Positions 9,612 through 18,551 of a DNA stretch of 55,348 nt are shown one piece after another. The DNA lies in NCBI GenBank assembly GCA_022574185.1, contig JACZSM010000012.1:1-55348 (forward strand). The letters run 5' to 3'. The stretch's first letter is position 1. Each line of letters opens with the position of its first letter. Source of the DNA: Pseudomonadota bacterium. GTDB lineage: Bacteria > Pseudomonadota > Gammaproteobacteria > Steroidobacterales > Woeseiaceae. A program made the translations under genes and the position numbers. The notes below the pieces were generated by a model. It saw only the letters and a list, made by a program, of their open reading frames with translations. It searched no databases and was not told where the DNA came from.

Positions 9612-10263
9612 GGTTTTCTCTGAGGAATTCACCGCGCCTGAGAAACGCAGCCGCTTGATCAGTGACATCATTCGACACCAGCATGCCCTTGTGGCTGACT
9701 TCCATTACGAGGTGATCAGTGGCGCCCTCAAGTCGGGTTTCGGATACAGCGATCGTGCCATCGTTAGGCTCGTCGAAGTCGGCGACGAACTGGCCGAAAC
9801 CCAACGGCACCGTACCGGCAATGATGCCGATCTCTCGGTGCTCGCAGACATGACTGGCCCAGTCATTTGCCGCTGCGTTAATGACGCCCTCAGTCAGCGA
9901 TCGACCCAGAATCGCTTCGGCCCAGTCTTGCCGGCTCAGGACGTCCGCAGCGCGCGACCCGCACAGCGGTGAGCCCAGGCAAACGACGCGCCCGGGTACG
10001 GCGGTCGCATCATTGGCGAGCATGCGCAGTGCCACCACCCCGCCAAGGCTATGCCCGATAATGTGTACGCCAGTCAGTCCCTGCTCATGAATAAAGCCAG
10101 CGAGTGCAGCGGCATTCTCATCGAGAGTTCCACGAACGGACTGGTAGCTGAACAGCAGCGCACGCATGCCGTACTCCCGCTCGAGTCGTCGCTTGATCAG
10201 GTACATGCCGACGCCATGCGACCAGAATCCATGCGTGCAAATGACGGTGTCGATAGAGCTCAA
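9607..10263 (-). CDS. Small alpha/beta hydrolase, probable TTG start
   Basis: The frame encodes an alpha/beta hydrolase-like protein: first strand DTVICTHGFWSHG, nucleophile elbow GHSLGG with Ser72, and a late HKGML that could supply the catalytic His. No ATG or GTG precedes the first strand, while sequence further upstream is the aspS gene read in another frame. The best start is therefore the TTG at 10263, giving 218 residues and placing the gene 11 nt after the aspS stop. It is likely the last gene of the FmdB-DUF502-aspS run. The substrate is unknown; lipase/esterase or PGAP1-like activity is possible. Confidence 0.75.
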   Translation of the reverse strand: MSSIDTVICTHGFWSHGVGMYLIKRRLEREYGMRALLFSYQSVRGTLDENAAALAGFIHEQGLTGVHIIGHSLGGVVALRMLANDATAVPGRVVCLGSPLCGSRAADVLSRQDWAEAILGRSLTEGVINAAANDWASHVCEHREIGIIAGTVPLGFGQFVADFDEPNDGTIAVSETRLEGATDHLVMEVSHKGMLVSNDVTDQAAAFLRRGEFLRENL

Positions 10264-10274
10264 AGAGCTAGCGC

Positions 10275-12050
10275 CTACTCGGTACGCGGTGTCCGCAGGC
10301 GGATGCCGGTTTCCTTGAGCTGCTCTGCCGAGACTTCGCTCGGCGCATTGGTCAGAGGACAGCTTGCAGTTTGAGTCTTGGGAAATGCGATGACGTCGCG
10401 AATACTGTCGGCGCCTGCCATGAGCATAACGATGCGGTCCAGACCGAACGCGATGCCACCGTGTGGAGGGCATCCATACTGAAGCGCGCGCAACAGGAAA
10501 CCGAACTTCTCTTCAGCCTCTTCCTTGCTGATTTCCAGAAGGTCGAATACCGCCGACTGCATGGCCCGATCGTGAATACGAATCGAGCCGCCGCCGATTT
10601 CGGAGCCGTTGATCACCAGGTCATAGGCACGCGACAGGGCGGTGCCGGGATCAGATACGAGAGCGTCGGCATCGTCAACCGATGGCGCCGTGAACGGATG
10701 ATGCAGCGCATTCCATCGCTTGGTCTGAGCGTCTTTTTCGAACATTGGGAAGTCGACGACCCAAAGCGGCGACCAGCCCTCGGCAATGAGATTGCAGTCC
10801 GCACCGATCTTGACACGCAAGGCGCCCAGTGCGTCGTTGACGACACGTGCCTTATCCGCGCCAAAGAAGATCAGGTCGCCCGATTTCGCGCCCGTGCGTT
10901 TTAAGATCCCAGTTACTGCATCATCGGGTAGAAATTTGAGTATCGGTGATTGCAGGCCGTCGCGACCCGCGTCAACATCATTCACCTTGATATAGGCAAG
11001 GCCCTTTGCACCGAATCGCGCAACGTAAGCCGTATAGTCGTCGATCTCTTTGCGCGTCAGACTGTTGCCACCCGGCAAACACAGTGCCGCGACGCGGCCC
11101 TCGGGGTCGCTGGCTGGTCCGGCGAATACCTTGAAGTCGACCGAATCCATGAGATCAGCGACTTCGACGAGCTTGAGGTCGATGCGCAGATCGGGCTTGT
11201 CGGAGCCGTAATCGTGCATCGCGTCTGCGTAGCTCATGCGCGGAAACGGTGATGGCAATTCAACATCAAGAACTTGCTTATAAAGATGCCGCATCAGTTC
11301 TTCCATCGCCCCGATCACGTCTTCCTCATCAACGAAGCTCATCTCGACATCGAGCTGCGTAAATTCGGGCTGCCTGTCGGCACGCAGATCCTCATCACGG
11401 AAGCAACGCACAATCTGATAGTAACGATCCAGTCCCGACATCATTAGCAATTGTTTGAAGATCTGCGGCGACTGTGGCAATGCGAAGAACTTGCCCGCAT
11501 GCGTGCGGCTCGGAACAATGTAGTCGCGTGCGCCTTCGGGCGTCGCGCGCGTCAGCATGGGCGTCTCAACATCGATAAACCCATTGTTATCGAGGTAGTT
11601 ACGCATCGCCATCGTCACCCGGTGACGTAGACGCAGATTGCCGAGCATCTGCTCACGGCGAAGATCAAGGTATCGATACTGGAGACGCAGCTCTTCGTTC
11701 GCAAGTTCGTCATGGTGAAACGGCGGTGTCTCAGAACGATTCAGGATATCGAGCTCAACCGCGAGCACTTCCACTTGCCCCGTCTTCATGTTCGGGTTGA
11801 TTGTGCCCTCGGGGCGCCGTCGAACCATGCCCTTGACCGCCAGAACATATTCGCCGCGAATTCGTTCGGCGTCGGCAAATATATCGGGCCGGTCCGGATC
11901 GAACACGATCTGCAGCAAGCCCTCCCGATCGCGCAGATCGATGAAGATCACGCCACCGTGATCGCGCCGCCGGTGCACCCAGCCACAGGCCGAGATCTCC
12001 TCGCCGATCAGCGATTCATCAATATGTCCGCAATAATGGCTGCGCATCAT
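10275..12050 (-). CDS. aspS: Aspartate--tRNA ligase
   Basis: Class IIb synthetase charging tRNA-Asp (or tRNA-Asp/Asn if non-discriminating, not decidable here). The product is 591 residues, bacterial type. The N-terminal OB-fold anticodon domain has [23 protein letters not shown]; motif 2 is [18 protein letters not shown]; the bacterial GAD insertion follows at about 290-420; motif 3 is [15 protein letters not shown]. Two adjacent ATGs are possible; the second (12047) aligns best with MRTEYCG of E. coli. aspS downstream of FmdB-like and DUF502 genes is a common gammaproteobacterial order. Confidence 0.98.
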   Translation of the reverse strand: MMRSHYCGHIDESLIGEEISACGWVHRRRDHGGVIFIDLRDREGLLQIVFDPDRPDIFADAERIRGEYVLAVKGMVRRRPEGTINPNMKTGQVEVLAVELDILNRSETPPFHHDELANEELRLQYRYLDLRREQMLGNLRLRHRVTMAMRNYLDNNGFIDVETPMLTRATPEGARDYIVPSRTHAGKFFALPQSPQIFKQLLMMSGLDRYYQIVRCFRDEDLRADRQPEFTQLDVEMSFVDEEDVIGAMEELMRHLYKQVLDVELPSPFPRMSYADAMHDYGSDKPDLRIDLKLVEVADLMDSVDFKVFAGPASDPEGRVAALCLPGGNSLTRKEIDDYTAYVARFGAKGLAYIKVNDVDAGRDGLQSPILKFLPDDAVTGILKRTGAKSGDLIFFGADKARVVNDALGALRVKIGADCNLIAEGWSPLWVVDFPMFEKDAQTKRWNALHHPFTAPSVDDADALVSDPGTALSRAYDLVINGSEIGGGSIRIHDRAMQSAVFDLLEISKEEAEEKFGFLLRALQYGCPPHGGIAFGLDRIVMLMAGADSIRDVIAFPKTQTASCPLTNAPSEVSAEQLKETGIRLRTPRTE

Positions 12051-12149
12051 GAAATTCGCGAGACTCGTCTGAAAAAAGAGGCGGAATGGTAAGGGGTGGA
12101 TCGTGAATATACAACTGCGGAAGCCGCCGCCCCACCTGAACCGTATGTA

Positions 12150-12249
12150 ACGGCGACCGTGGCACTTATCACCGTTACGTCTCGATCCCGCTTGACGGGA
12201 GCTCGCTGCGCTGCGCTTTACTTCCGTTGCTAAGCACCACGGTCGCCGT
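12150..12249. repeat. MITE-like 100 bp inverted-repeat element
   Basis: The ends form a 19-bp imperfect inverted repeat: ACGGCGACCGTGGCACTTA at 12150-12168 and TAAGCACCACGGTCGCCGT at 12231-12249, 17 of 19 pairs matching. Inside are a small dyad (TCCCG/CGGGA at about 12185-12200) and CGCTGCGCTGCGC. The right end includes the first base of the DUF502 gene's stop triplet. A 21-22 bp inner piece (CTCGATCCCGC-TGACGGGAGC) recurs at 16040 inside another repeat cluster. No ORF is present, so mobility in trans would be needed. Confidence 0.65.
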
Positions 12250-12893
12250 CACTCTTCGGGCGTCTTCGATGGCAATTCCGCGGTCTGCTCTTTCGTCCAC
12301 GTGGGTACGACGACACCCAGCGACATCACCATTTTCGCGGCCGCATCAACGGTCATATCGAGCTCGATGACATCCTTCTTCGGCACCACGATCAAGAATC
12401 CTGACGTTGGGTTTGGCGTGGTCGGCACGAAGCAGCAGACGACGTCCTCGCCCGTGCGCCCCGCCACCTCACCCATGCTGGTCGCCGTCTGGAAGGTCAA
12501 GGTGTAAATCCCCTTGCGCGGATACTCAACGAGCAAGACCTTTTTGAATGCGTTGCCCGAGTCCGAAAATACAATTTCAGTAAAATTCTTTGCCGCCGAA
12601 TAAATCGAGCGCACAACCGGGATACGTTCCAGCAACGATTCCCAACCGCCAACGACACTGCGCCCGACGAAGTTCGCTGCAAGGACGCCCGTGAGCAATA
12701 AGACGATGATTGTCAGAATGACACCAAGCCCCGGAATCGCGACGCCTAGCCATTCGACCGGCTGATAAGATTTTGGCAACAGGTTGAGCGTTTTATCCAT
12801 GACGCCGACGAGAAAGCGTAACAAAACAAACGTGACGCCCAGTGGCAGCCACACGAGGATGCCAGCAACGAGGTAACGACGAAGACGCTTCAT
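12249..12893 (-). CDS. DUF502 family membrane protein
   Basis: A 214-residue protein with two N-terminal transmembrane helices (YLVAGILVWLPLGVTFVLL and LGVILTIIVLLLTGVLAANF) and a conserved soluble domain with ERIPVVRSIYSAAKNFTE, FKKVLLVEYPRKG and the late LDMTVDAAAKMVMSLGVV. The family is widespread and its function is not established. A GTG one codon upstream is also in frame, but MKRLRRYLVAGILVW matches the family start. The gene lies 9 nt after the FmdB-like gene and upstream of aspS, with the MITE-like repeat at its 3' end. Confidence 0.9.
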   Translation of the reverse strand: MKRLRRYLVAGILVWLPLGVTFVLLRFLVGVMDKTLNLLPKSYQPVEWLGVAIPGLGVILTIIVLLLTGVLAANFVGRSVVGGWESLLERIPVVRSIYSAAKNFTEIVFSDSGNAFKKVLLVEYPRKGIYTLTFQTATSMGEVAGRTGEDVVCCFVPTTPNPTSGFLIVVPKKDVIELDMTVDAAAKMVMSLGVVVPTWTKEQTAELPSKTPEE

Positions 12894-12902
12894 CACGGCG
12901 GG

Positions 12903-13268
12903 TCAGCCCGTGCCCGTTTTGCTGTCAGACGTCGACTTGGGCTTCGCCTTGTCGCCGGAACTGTCCTTCGCAGACTTGTCCGTCTTGGACTTGTCACTTT
13001 TGGACTCGTCACTTTTGGGTTTGTCGCTCTTGGACTTGTCGTCCGATTTCGACGGTTCCTTGTCACCAGCAAGATTACGCTGGTTGTCTTTCTTGAAATC
13101 GGTTTCGTACCAGCCTTTTCCCTTAAGGCGAAATCGCGGCGCGGACAACTGGCGCTTCAAGTCAGGCTCACCGCAAGACGGGCAATCGACAAGCACTGCC
13201 TCCGCAATCTTTTGCAGAGCATCGAGCATATGACCGCACTTCTTGCAGGCGTACCCGTAAATCGGCAT
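12903..13268 (-). CDS. FmdB-type zinc ribbon protein with Lys/Ser/Asp-rich tail
   Basis: A 121-residue protein. Residues 1-55 are an FmdB/regulatory-type zinc ribbon: MPIYGYACKKCGHMLD with CxxC at 8-11 and CxxC at 29-32. From about 70 the sequence is low complexity, built of short units such as KSDKPKSDESKSDKSKTDK, ending in SKTGTG; this part is probably disordered. AGGAG lies 7 nt before the ATG. The biochemical role of these proteins is unknown; nucleic-acid or protein binding is a guess. It starts the run that includes DUF502 and aspS. Confidence 0.92.
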   Translation of the reverse strand: MPIYGYACKKCGHMLDALQKIAEAVLVDCPSCGEPDLKRQLSAPRFRLKGKGWYETDFKKDNQRNLAGDKEPSKSDDKSKSDKPKSDESKSDKSKTDKSAKDSSGDKAKPKSTSDSKTGTG

Positions 13269-13310
13269 GTTTTAACTCCTCACAGAGTGCGCATTATAGT
13301 GGGTCACGGT

Positions 13311-15890
13311 TCAAGCCGCATTCTTGAAATCCAGACGACCGTCAGAGACGCCGACTTCAATGACGTCACCCGGCTGGAACCTGCCCTGCAGAATATCCTG
13401 AGCCAACGGGTTCTCGACCTGCTGCTGAATTGCGCGCTTCAATGGCCGCGCCCCATAGACGGGATCAAAACCAGCATCAGCGAGCCTGTCCCGAGCCGCG
13501 TCAGACAAGTGAATACGCATATCACGTTCGGCCAGACGATCATGAAGATAGCCAAGCTGAATATCGACGATGCGCCGAATATGTTCGCGACTCAATGGAT
13601 GGAATACGACCACATCATCGATGCGATTGATGAACTCTGGACGAAAATGCGTACCCACGACCTCCATAAGTGCCTTCTTCATTGCATCGTAGTTCTCTTC
13701 GCCCTGCATTTCCTGAATCATCTGCGAACCGAGATTCGACGTCATGACAATCACGCTGTTACGAAAATCGACAGTCCGTCCCTGCCCGTCCGTCAGACGG
13801 CCATCATCCAGTACCTGTAGCAAGACGTTGAACACATCCGGATGCGCCTTTTCGATTTCATCGAGCAAGATTACCGAGTATGGACGTCGCCGCACGGCTT
13901 CGGTCAGGTAGCCGCCCTCTTCGTAGCCTACATAGCCAGGCGGTGCACCTATCAACCGCGCCACCGAGTGCTTCTCCATAAATTCCGACATATCGAGCCG
14001 CACCATCGCATCGTCCGTATCAAACATGAAGTTCGCGAGGGCTTTTGTCAGCTCGGTCTTGCCGACGCCTGTAGGTCCAAGAAACAGGAATGATCCAATC
14101 GGCCGCTTTGGGTCCGACAAGCCGGCACGCGACCGTCGGATCGCGTTTGCAACCGCTGTCACGGCTTCATCCTGACCGACGACGCGCTTCTGCACGATCG
14201 ATTCCATTTGCAGAAGTTTGTCTTTCTCGCCCTCGAGCATCTTGGACACCGGGATCCCGGTCCACATCGAGACGATCTCGGCGACTTCTTCGTCTGTGAC
14301 ATTGTTGCGCAGCAGAACGGTCTCTTTGTTCTCGGCATGCACAGCGTCATCAAGCTGCTTTTCGAGCGCTGGAATGCGCCCGTACTGAAGCTCGGACATA
14401 CGAGTCAGATCGTTGGCGCGGTGCGCGGTTTCGAGTTCCTGGCGCGCACGCTCGAGCTCCTCTTTGACATGGGCCGTGCCCTGCATCGCAGCCTTTTCTG
14501 ACTTCCACACCTCATCAAGATCTGCGAACTCTTTTTCGAGTTCCCGCAGTTGCGCCTCGAGATCGTCGAGTCGCTTCAGCGACGCCTCATCGGATTCTTT
14601 TTTAAGTGCTTCGCGCTCAATCTTGAGTTGAATGATGCGCCGCTCCAGCCGGTCCATTGCCTCGGGCTTCGAGTCGATTTCAATGCGAATTCGTGATGCG
14701 GCCTCATCGATCAGGTCGATTGCCTTGTCCGGGAGCTGACGGTCGCTGATGTAACGATGTGACAGCGTCGCAGCGGCTACGATGGCCGGATCCGTAATCT
14801 CGACCCCATGGTGAACCTCGTAGCGTTCTTTCAAGCCGCGTAGAATCGCGATCGTGTCCTCGACAGTAGGCTCTTCGATCAGAACTTTCTGGAAACGGCG
14901 CTCGAGCGCCGCATCCTTTTCCAGATATTTACGATATTCGTCAAGCGTGGTCGCGCCGACGCAGTGCAGTTCTCCGCGCGCCAGTGCCGGCTTGAGCATG
15001 TTGCCGGCATCCATAGACCCCTCGGCGGCGCCTGCACCGACCACCGTATGCAATTCATCAATAAATAGAATGATCTGGCCTTCCTGCTTCGCAATATCGC
15101 TGAGTACGGCCTTGAGCCGTTCTTCGAATTCACCGCGAAATTTGGCGCCAGCGATAAGCGCCCCCATGTCGAGAGACAATATCCGCTTGTTACGAAGCCC
15201 TTCGGGTACTTCGTTATTGACGATGCGTTGAGCGAGCCCTTCGATGATTGCGGTCTTGCCGACCCCTGGCTCACCGATCAGTACCGGGTTGTTTTTGGTG
15301 CGTCGTTGTAAAATCTGGATCGTGCGTCGAATTTCATCATCGCGACCGATGATCGGGTCAAGCTTGCCCTGCTCCGCACGCTCAGTCAGATCGATCGTGT
15401 ACTTCTGGAGTGCCTGGCGCATGTCCTCGGCATTCGGGTCATTAATTTGCTGACCGCCACGCAGATCGTCGATCGACTTTTCGATCGCAGCTCGTACGGC
15501 ACCGGCTCGCTGCATGATGCTTCGGAGCGGTGACTTGTCGTGCATTGCCGCAAGAACGAACAGTTCGCTCGAGATGTATTGATCCTTGCGTTTCTGGGCA
15601 AGTTTGTCGGTGATATTGAAAAGCTTGTCCAGCTCATTGCCGAGATGAACATCGCCCCCGGTGCCCTCGACTTTCGCAATACGGTCAATGACCTCACCCA
15701 GCTGTGAACGCAGCAGGTTGACGTTAACGCCCGATTTCGTCAGCAATCCGCGAATCGAGCCGCCTTGCTGGTCGAGCATCGCAACCATGAGGTGCGCAGG
15801 CTCTATGAACTGGTGGTCCTGGCCAACAGCGAGCGACTGCGCATCGGCGAGCGCCATCTGAAATTTGCTTGTCAGTTTGTCCAAACGCAT
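13311..15890 (-). CDS. clpB: ATP-dependent disaggregase ClpB
   Basis: Hsp100 chaperone that threads aggregated protein with DnaK. The product is 859 residues, matching E. coli ClpB (857). In order: Clp N-terminal repeats (1-150), AAA+ 1 with Walker A GEPGVGKT (206-213), the long coiled-coil middle domain (about 410-520, heptad-rich [18 protein letters not shown] onward) that distinguishes ClpB from ClpA, AAA+ 2 with Walker A GPTGVGKT near 605-612, and a D2-small domain ending in [18 protein letters not shown] heat-shock type promoter lies 46-74 nt upstream of the ATG. Confidence 0.99.
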   Translation of the reverse strand: MRLDKLTSKFQMALADAQSLAVGQDHQFIEPAHLMVAMLDQQGGSIRGLLTKSGVNVNLLRSQLGEVIDRIAKVEGTGGDVHLGNELDKLFNITDKLAQKRKDQYISSELFVLAAMHDKSPLRSIMQRAGAVRAAIEKSIDDLRGGQQINDPNAEDMRQALQKYTIDLTERAEQGKLDPIIGRDDEIRRTIQILQRRTKNNPVLIGEPGVGKTAIIEGLAQRIVNNEVPEGLRNKRILSLDMGALIAGAKFRGEFEERLKAVLSDIAKQEGQIILFIDELHTVVGAGAAEGSMDAGNMLKPALARGELHCVGATTLDEYRKYLEKDAALERRFQKVLIEEPTVEDTIAILRGLKERYEVHHGVEITDPAIVAAATLSHRYISDRQLPDKAIDLIDEAASRIRIEIDSKPEAMDRLERRIIQLKIEREALKKESDEASLKRLDDLEAQLRELEKEFADLDEVWKSEKAAMQGTAHVKEELERARQELETAHRANDLTRMSELQYGRIPALEKQLDDAVHAENKETVLLRNNVTDEEVAEIVSMWTGIPVSKMLEGEKDKLLQMESIVQKRVVGQDEAVTAVANAIRRSRAGLSDPKRPIGSFLFLGPTGVGKTELTKALANFMFDTDDAMVRLDMSEFMEKHSVARLIGAPPGYVGYEEGGYLTEAVRRRPYSVILLDEIEKAHPDVFNVLLQVLDDGRLTDGQGRTVDFRNSVIVMTSNLGSQMIQEMQGEENYDAMKKALMEVVGTHFRPEFINRIDDVVVFHPLSREHIRRIVDIQLGYLHDRLAERDMRIHLSDAARDRLADAGFDPVYGARPLKRAIQQQVENPLAQDILQGRFQPGDVIEVGVSDGRLDFKNAA

Positions 15891-15936
15891 TGGATAGCCT
15901 AGCCCTCAAAACCCGGGGAGTCAGAAACTCATCCTG

Positions 15937-15964
15937 AAATGACACCAGAATCCCATTTTTCAAG
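15937..15964 (-). promoter_or_regulatory. Candidate sigma-32 heat-shock promoter of clpB
   Basis: On the minus strand, CTTGAAA (15964-15958) is an exact sigma-32 -35 element. It is followed after 13 nt by TGTCATTT (15944-15937), which keeps the CAT and final T of the CCCCATNT -10 element. The start codon is 46 nt further on. Only the -35 match is strong; the position before clpB, a heat-shock gene in proteobacteria, supports it. Confidence 0.65.
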
Positions 15965-15967
15965 AGC

Positions 15968-16069
15968 TGTTGGAGCCCGCTGTTGGAGCCCGCCATGCGG
16001 GCGATATTCGCCGAACATTGTGGAAATCGCCCGCATGTCTCGATCCCGCCTGACGGGAGCGGGCTCCTA
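15968..16069. repeat. REP-like cluster with internal insertion
   Basis: Two TGTTGGAGCCCGC heads lie in tandem at 15968 and 15981. The second continues as CATGCGGGCGAT, a complete REP-like unit. An inverted unit starts AATCGCCCGCATG near 16025, is interrupted by about 21 bp (TCTCGATCCCGCCTGACGGGA), then finishes GCGGGCTCCTAC at 16070. The same interrupting piece occurs inside the 12150-12249 element. The cluster separates clpB's promoter from the pgeF stop codon, which it overlaps by three bases. Confidence 0.75.
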
Positions 16070-16720
16070 CGACTTTCGATAAATGAAGCTGAACAGGCGG
16101 CCCGTCTTACCGTCCCGCCGATACGAGAAAAAGCGCTCTGCATCGCTGAACGTGCACAGACCGCCACCATGGATTGCTGCAACGCCGATTTTGCGCAGCC
16201 GGGCCCTGGCGAGATGATACAGATCCGCCTGCCATCGGCCGCGCTCATTAGCGACGAACGGCCCAGTATCACTCGCGCCCGATAGCCCAAATCGTTCGCG
16301 AACCTCGTCACCCACCTCGAACGCGGCCTGCGATATCGCCGGGCCGAACCAGGCCATCAATTCGGAGGGTAATTTCGACATCGCTGCGACTGTGGCCTCG
16401 ACAATACCATCCGCCAATCCGCGCCAGCCGCCGTGCACTGCCGCAATCTCAGTCCCGTCGAGCGAACACAGAAGTATCGGCAGACAATCGGCCGTTTGTA
16501 CGACGCAGATATCGCCAGGACGATTGGCAATGATCGCATCCGCATCCGGAGGTCCATGATCGAAGTCTGACGATCCTGCGCGAACCACGCCTGTGCCATG
16601 TACCTGGTGCAACCATTGCGGCGCGACCGGCAGATCGCTTGCGCTTCCCTGTCGCAACGTCGTGCCGGCAATGATATTCGCGGGTGCCGGCCATTCTGCG
16701 TGAAGCCAATTGTCACTCAT
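16067..16720 (-). CDS. pgeF: PgeF/YfiH-type protein (peptidoglycan editing factor, COG1496), N-terminally shortened
   Basis: Members of this family are multi-copper-oxidase-like fold enzymes, reported as peptidoglycan editing factor and purine nucleoside phosphorylase. The product is 217 residues against about 243 in E. coli. The metal/active-site residues are present: His41 in QVHG, Cys79 in TADCLP and His96 in AVHGGWRGL. The segment usually rich in GGVS...SLNLG...GD...N, before the QVHG strand, is missing: AGTTLRQGSASDLPVAPQWL replaces about 30 residues more. Start overlaps the rluD stop by 4 nt (ATGA), so it is not a start-choice artefact. Confidence 0.88.
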   Translation of the reverse strand: MSDNWLHAEWPAPANIIAGTTLRQGSASDLPVAPQWLHQVHGTGVVRAGSSDFDHGPPDADAIIANRPGDICVVQTADCLPILLCSLDGTEIAAVHGGWRGLADGIVEATVAAMSKLPSELMAWFGPAISQAAFEVGDEVRERFGLSGASDTGPFVANERGRWQADLYHLARARLRKIGVAAIHGGGLCTFSDAERFFSYRRDGKTGRLFSFIYRKS

Positions 16721-17664
16721 TCGGTGCCCTCACGCAGCACCTCAAGCAAGGTCTCGAAATCAGGCGGCGGCGACACTTCGAAGCTGAGGCCCTCGCCACT
16801 TTCTGGATGTGCAAATTCGAGCTTTGTGGCATGCAATGCCTGGCGTCGAAACGATCGCAACATAGCGATGAGCCGCTCGGTCGCGCCGCGCGGCAAGGCC
16901 AATCTGCCGCCATAAACAGGGTCGCCGAGCAACGCATGCCGGCGGTGCGCAAAATGCACACGAATCTGATGCGTCCGACCCGATTCGAGCACGACACTGA
17001 TGTACGTATGCGCTGCAAATCGTTGCAGCACTTTGTAATGTGTTGTGGCCGGTCTGCCGTCATCTCTGATGCACATGCGTTTGCGATCAACCCGATGCCG
17101 GCCGATCGGCTCATTAATCGTACCTCCACCTGTGAGCACACCGTTGCACACCGCCAGGTAATGCCGAGCAATGTCCCGGTCCGCCAGCAGGCGCACGAGC
17201 GCCGTGTGGGCTGGCAATGTCTTGCCAATGAGCAGCAATCCACTGGTGTCTTTGTCGAGACGGTGGATGATGCCAGCGCGCGGCACCTGGGAAAGCTCGG
17301 CGGCATGGTGCAACAAACCGTTCATCAGTGTGCCACGGGGATTGCCGGCGCCCGGGTGGACAATGAGCCCGGCAGGTTTATTGATGACAATCAGCGACTC
17401 GTCCTCAAATACGATGTCCAACGCGATCGGTTCAGGCTCCGCTGTAGAACTGGCCTCGACTACGGCCTGCAATTCCACGCACTCACCGCCGAGCACAGGA
17501 TCCCGTGGCCGGGGATGGTCACCATCGACCGTGATGGCGCCCGCGAGCAACCACCGCTTGAGGCGGCTACGTGAATATTGCGGAAACATCCTGGCCAACG
17601 CCTGGTCCAAGCGTTGGCCAGCGAGTTCATCCGGAATCGTTTTGATTGTGGGATCGGCGTTCAT
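16717..17664 (-). CDS. rluD: 23S rRNA pseudouridine synthase RluD
   Basis: Makes pseudouridines in helix 69 of 23S rRNA (1911, 1915, 1917 in E. coli). The ATG at 17664 gives 315 residues, near the family 326. An N-terminal S4-like domain (QRLDQALARMFPQYSRSRLKRWLLAGAITVDG) is followed by the catalytic domain with HRLDKDTSG (134-142; catalytic Asp139) and SGRTHQIRVHFAHRRHALLGDPVYGG. The frame is open further upstream, but MPARKRYHG is not family-like. pgeF overlaps its 3' end, and bamD is divergent, the usual gammaproteobacterial layout. Confidence 0.96.
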   Translation of the reverse strand: MNADPTIKTIPDELAGQRLDQALARMFPQYSRSRLKRWLLAGAITVDGDHPRPRDPVLGGECVELQAVVEASSTAEPEPIALDIVFEDESLIVINKPAGLIVHPGAGNPRGTLMNGLLHHAAELSQVPRAGIIHRLDKDTSGLLLIGKTLPAHTALVRLLADRDIARHYLAVCNGVLTGGGTINEPIGRHRVDRKRMCIRDDGRPATTHYKVLQRFAAHTYISVVLESGRTHQIRVHFAHRRHALLGDPVYGGRLALPRGATERLIAMLRSFRRQALHATKLEFAHPESGEGLSFEVSPPPDFETLLEVLREGTE

Positions 17665-17771
17665 CGTCTTGCCAAGTCTACGGTATACTCGCCGACTTGG
17701 CCGCCCATGGTAGCGTTTCCGGGCGGGCAAATTTCGAGGTTTTGTCCAGGAAAGAGACCGGTCGCTGCAGC

Positions 17772-18551
17772 ATGAAAACCATTGGAAACAACATCAAACT
17801 CTCTGTCCGCATCATGGGCAAGGCGCGCTCAACGCTGTTGCTAGCTGCATTTGCCTTGCTCTGTGCATGCGCGGGAAATGACGAGCAACAGACTGAAATC
17901 CAAAGCCTGACCAGCGCCTACGAAAACGCCAAGGAAGCAATTGGCCGCAGCAATTATCGTCGCGGTATCCAAATATTCGAGGCGATCCAGGCACGATATC
18001 CTTTCAGCGATCTGAGCCGACAGATCCAGCTCGAACTAATGTACGCGTATTACAAGACCGGGCTGAAAGAACAAGCGATTGATGCGGCGGATACGTTCAT
18101 GCGCGAGAACCCGATTCACGAACGAATCGACTATGCGCTGTACATTCGGGCGCTGTCGTATTTCGAATCAGAGGCCGGTTTCATCGAACGCCGTTTCAAG
18201 AAAGACATTACCAAGCGACCGCCGAAAGACGTTACCCTGGCTTACTCAACTTTACGCAGGCTCGTGGAACGATACCCGGCAAGCCAATACGCGCCGGACG
18301 CCCAGCAACGAATGTTGTTCCTGAGGAACCGACTGGCGGCCTATGAAAATCACGTTGCGGACTATTACCTGCGTCGTGGCGCCTACGTTGCGGCACTGAA
18401 TCGCGCCAAGAACGCGCTCGAGGAATACAACGGCGCCGACACTAATGCCAGGTCACTCGAGATAATAGTCGATGCATACGAAAAACTGGGCATGCAGGAA
18501 CTTGCAGCCGACACGCGGCGTGTGCTGACTCTCAATTTTCCGAATTATTAA
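17772..18551 (+). CDS. bamD: Outer membrane assembly lipoprotein BamD
   Basis: Essential BAM-complex lipoprotein. The start is uncertain: ATG 17772 gives an n-region before MGKARSTLLLAAFALLCACAG; ATG 17814 gives a compact 19-residue lipoprotein signal with lipobox LCAC (Cys19). No strong SD decides it. After the signal come TPR repeats: YENAKEAIGRSNYRRGIQIFEAIQARYPFSDL, QLELMYAYYKTG and LRRLVERYPASQYAPDAQQRM, the usual BamD sequence. Divergent from rluD; its TAA abuts the nadE stop with no spacer. A TATACT lies at 17684-17689 but a -35 is not clear. Confidence 0.93.
   Translation: MKTIGNNIKLSVRIMGKARSTLLLAAFALLCACAGNDEQQTEIQSLTSAYENAKEAIGRSNYRRGIQIFEAIQARYPFSDLSRQIQLELMYAYYKTGLKEQAIDAADTFMRENPIHERIDYALYIRALSYFESEAGFIERRFKKDITKRPPKDVTLAYSTLRRLVERYPASQYAPDAQQRMLFLRNRLAAYENHVADYYLRRGAYVAALNRAKNALEEYNGADTNARSLEIIVDAYEKLGMQELAADTRRVLTLNFPNY

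Noticed and set aside
12910..13060. SDKSK coding repeats as a DNA repeat element
   Set aside because: They lie in one reading frame and reflect a low-complexity protein tail, not a mobile or CRISPR-type repeat.
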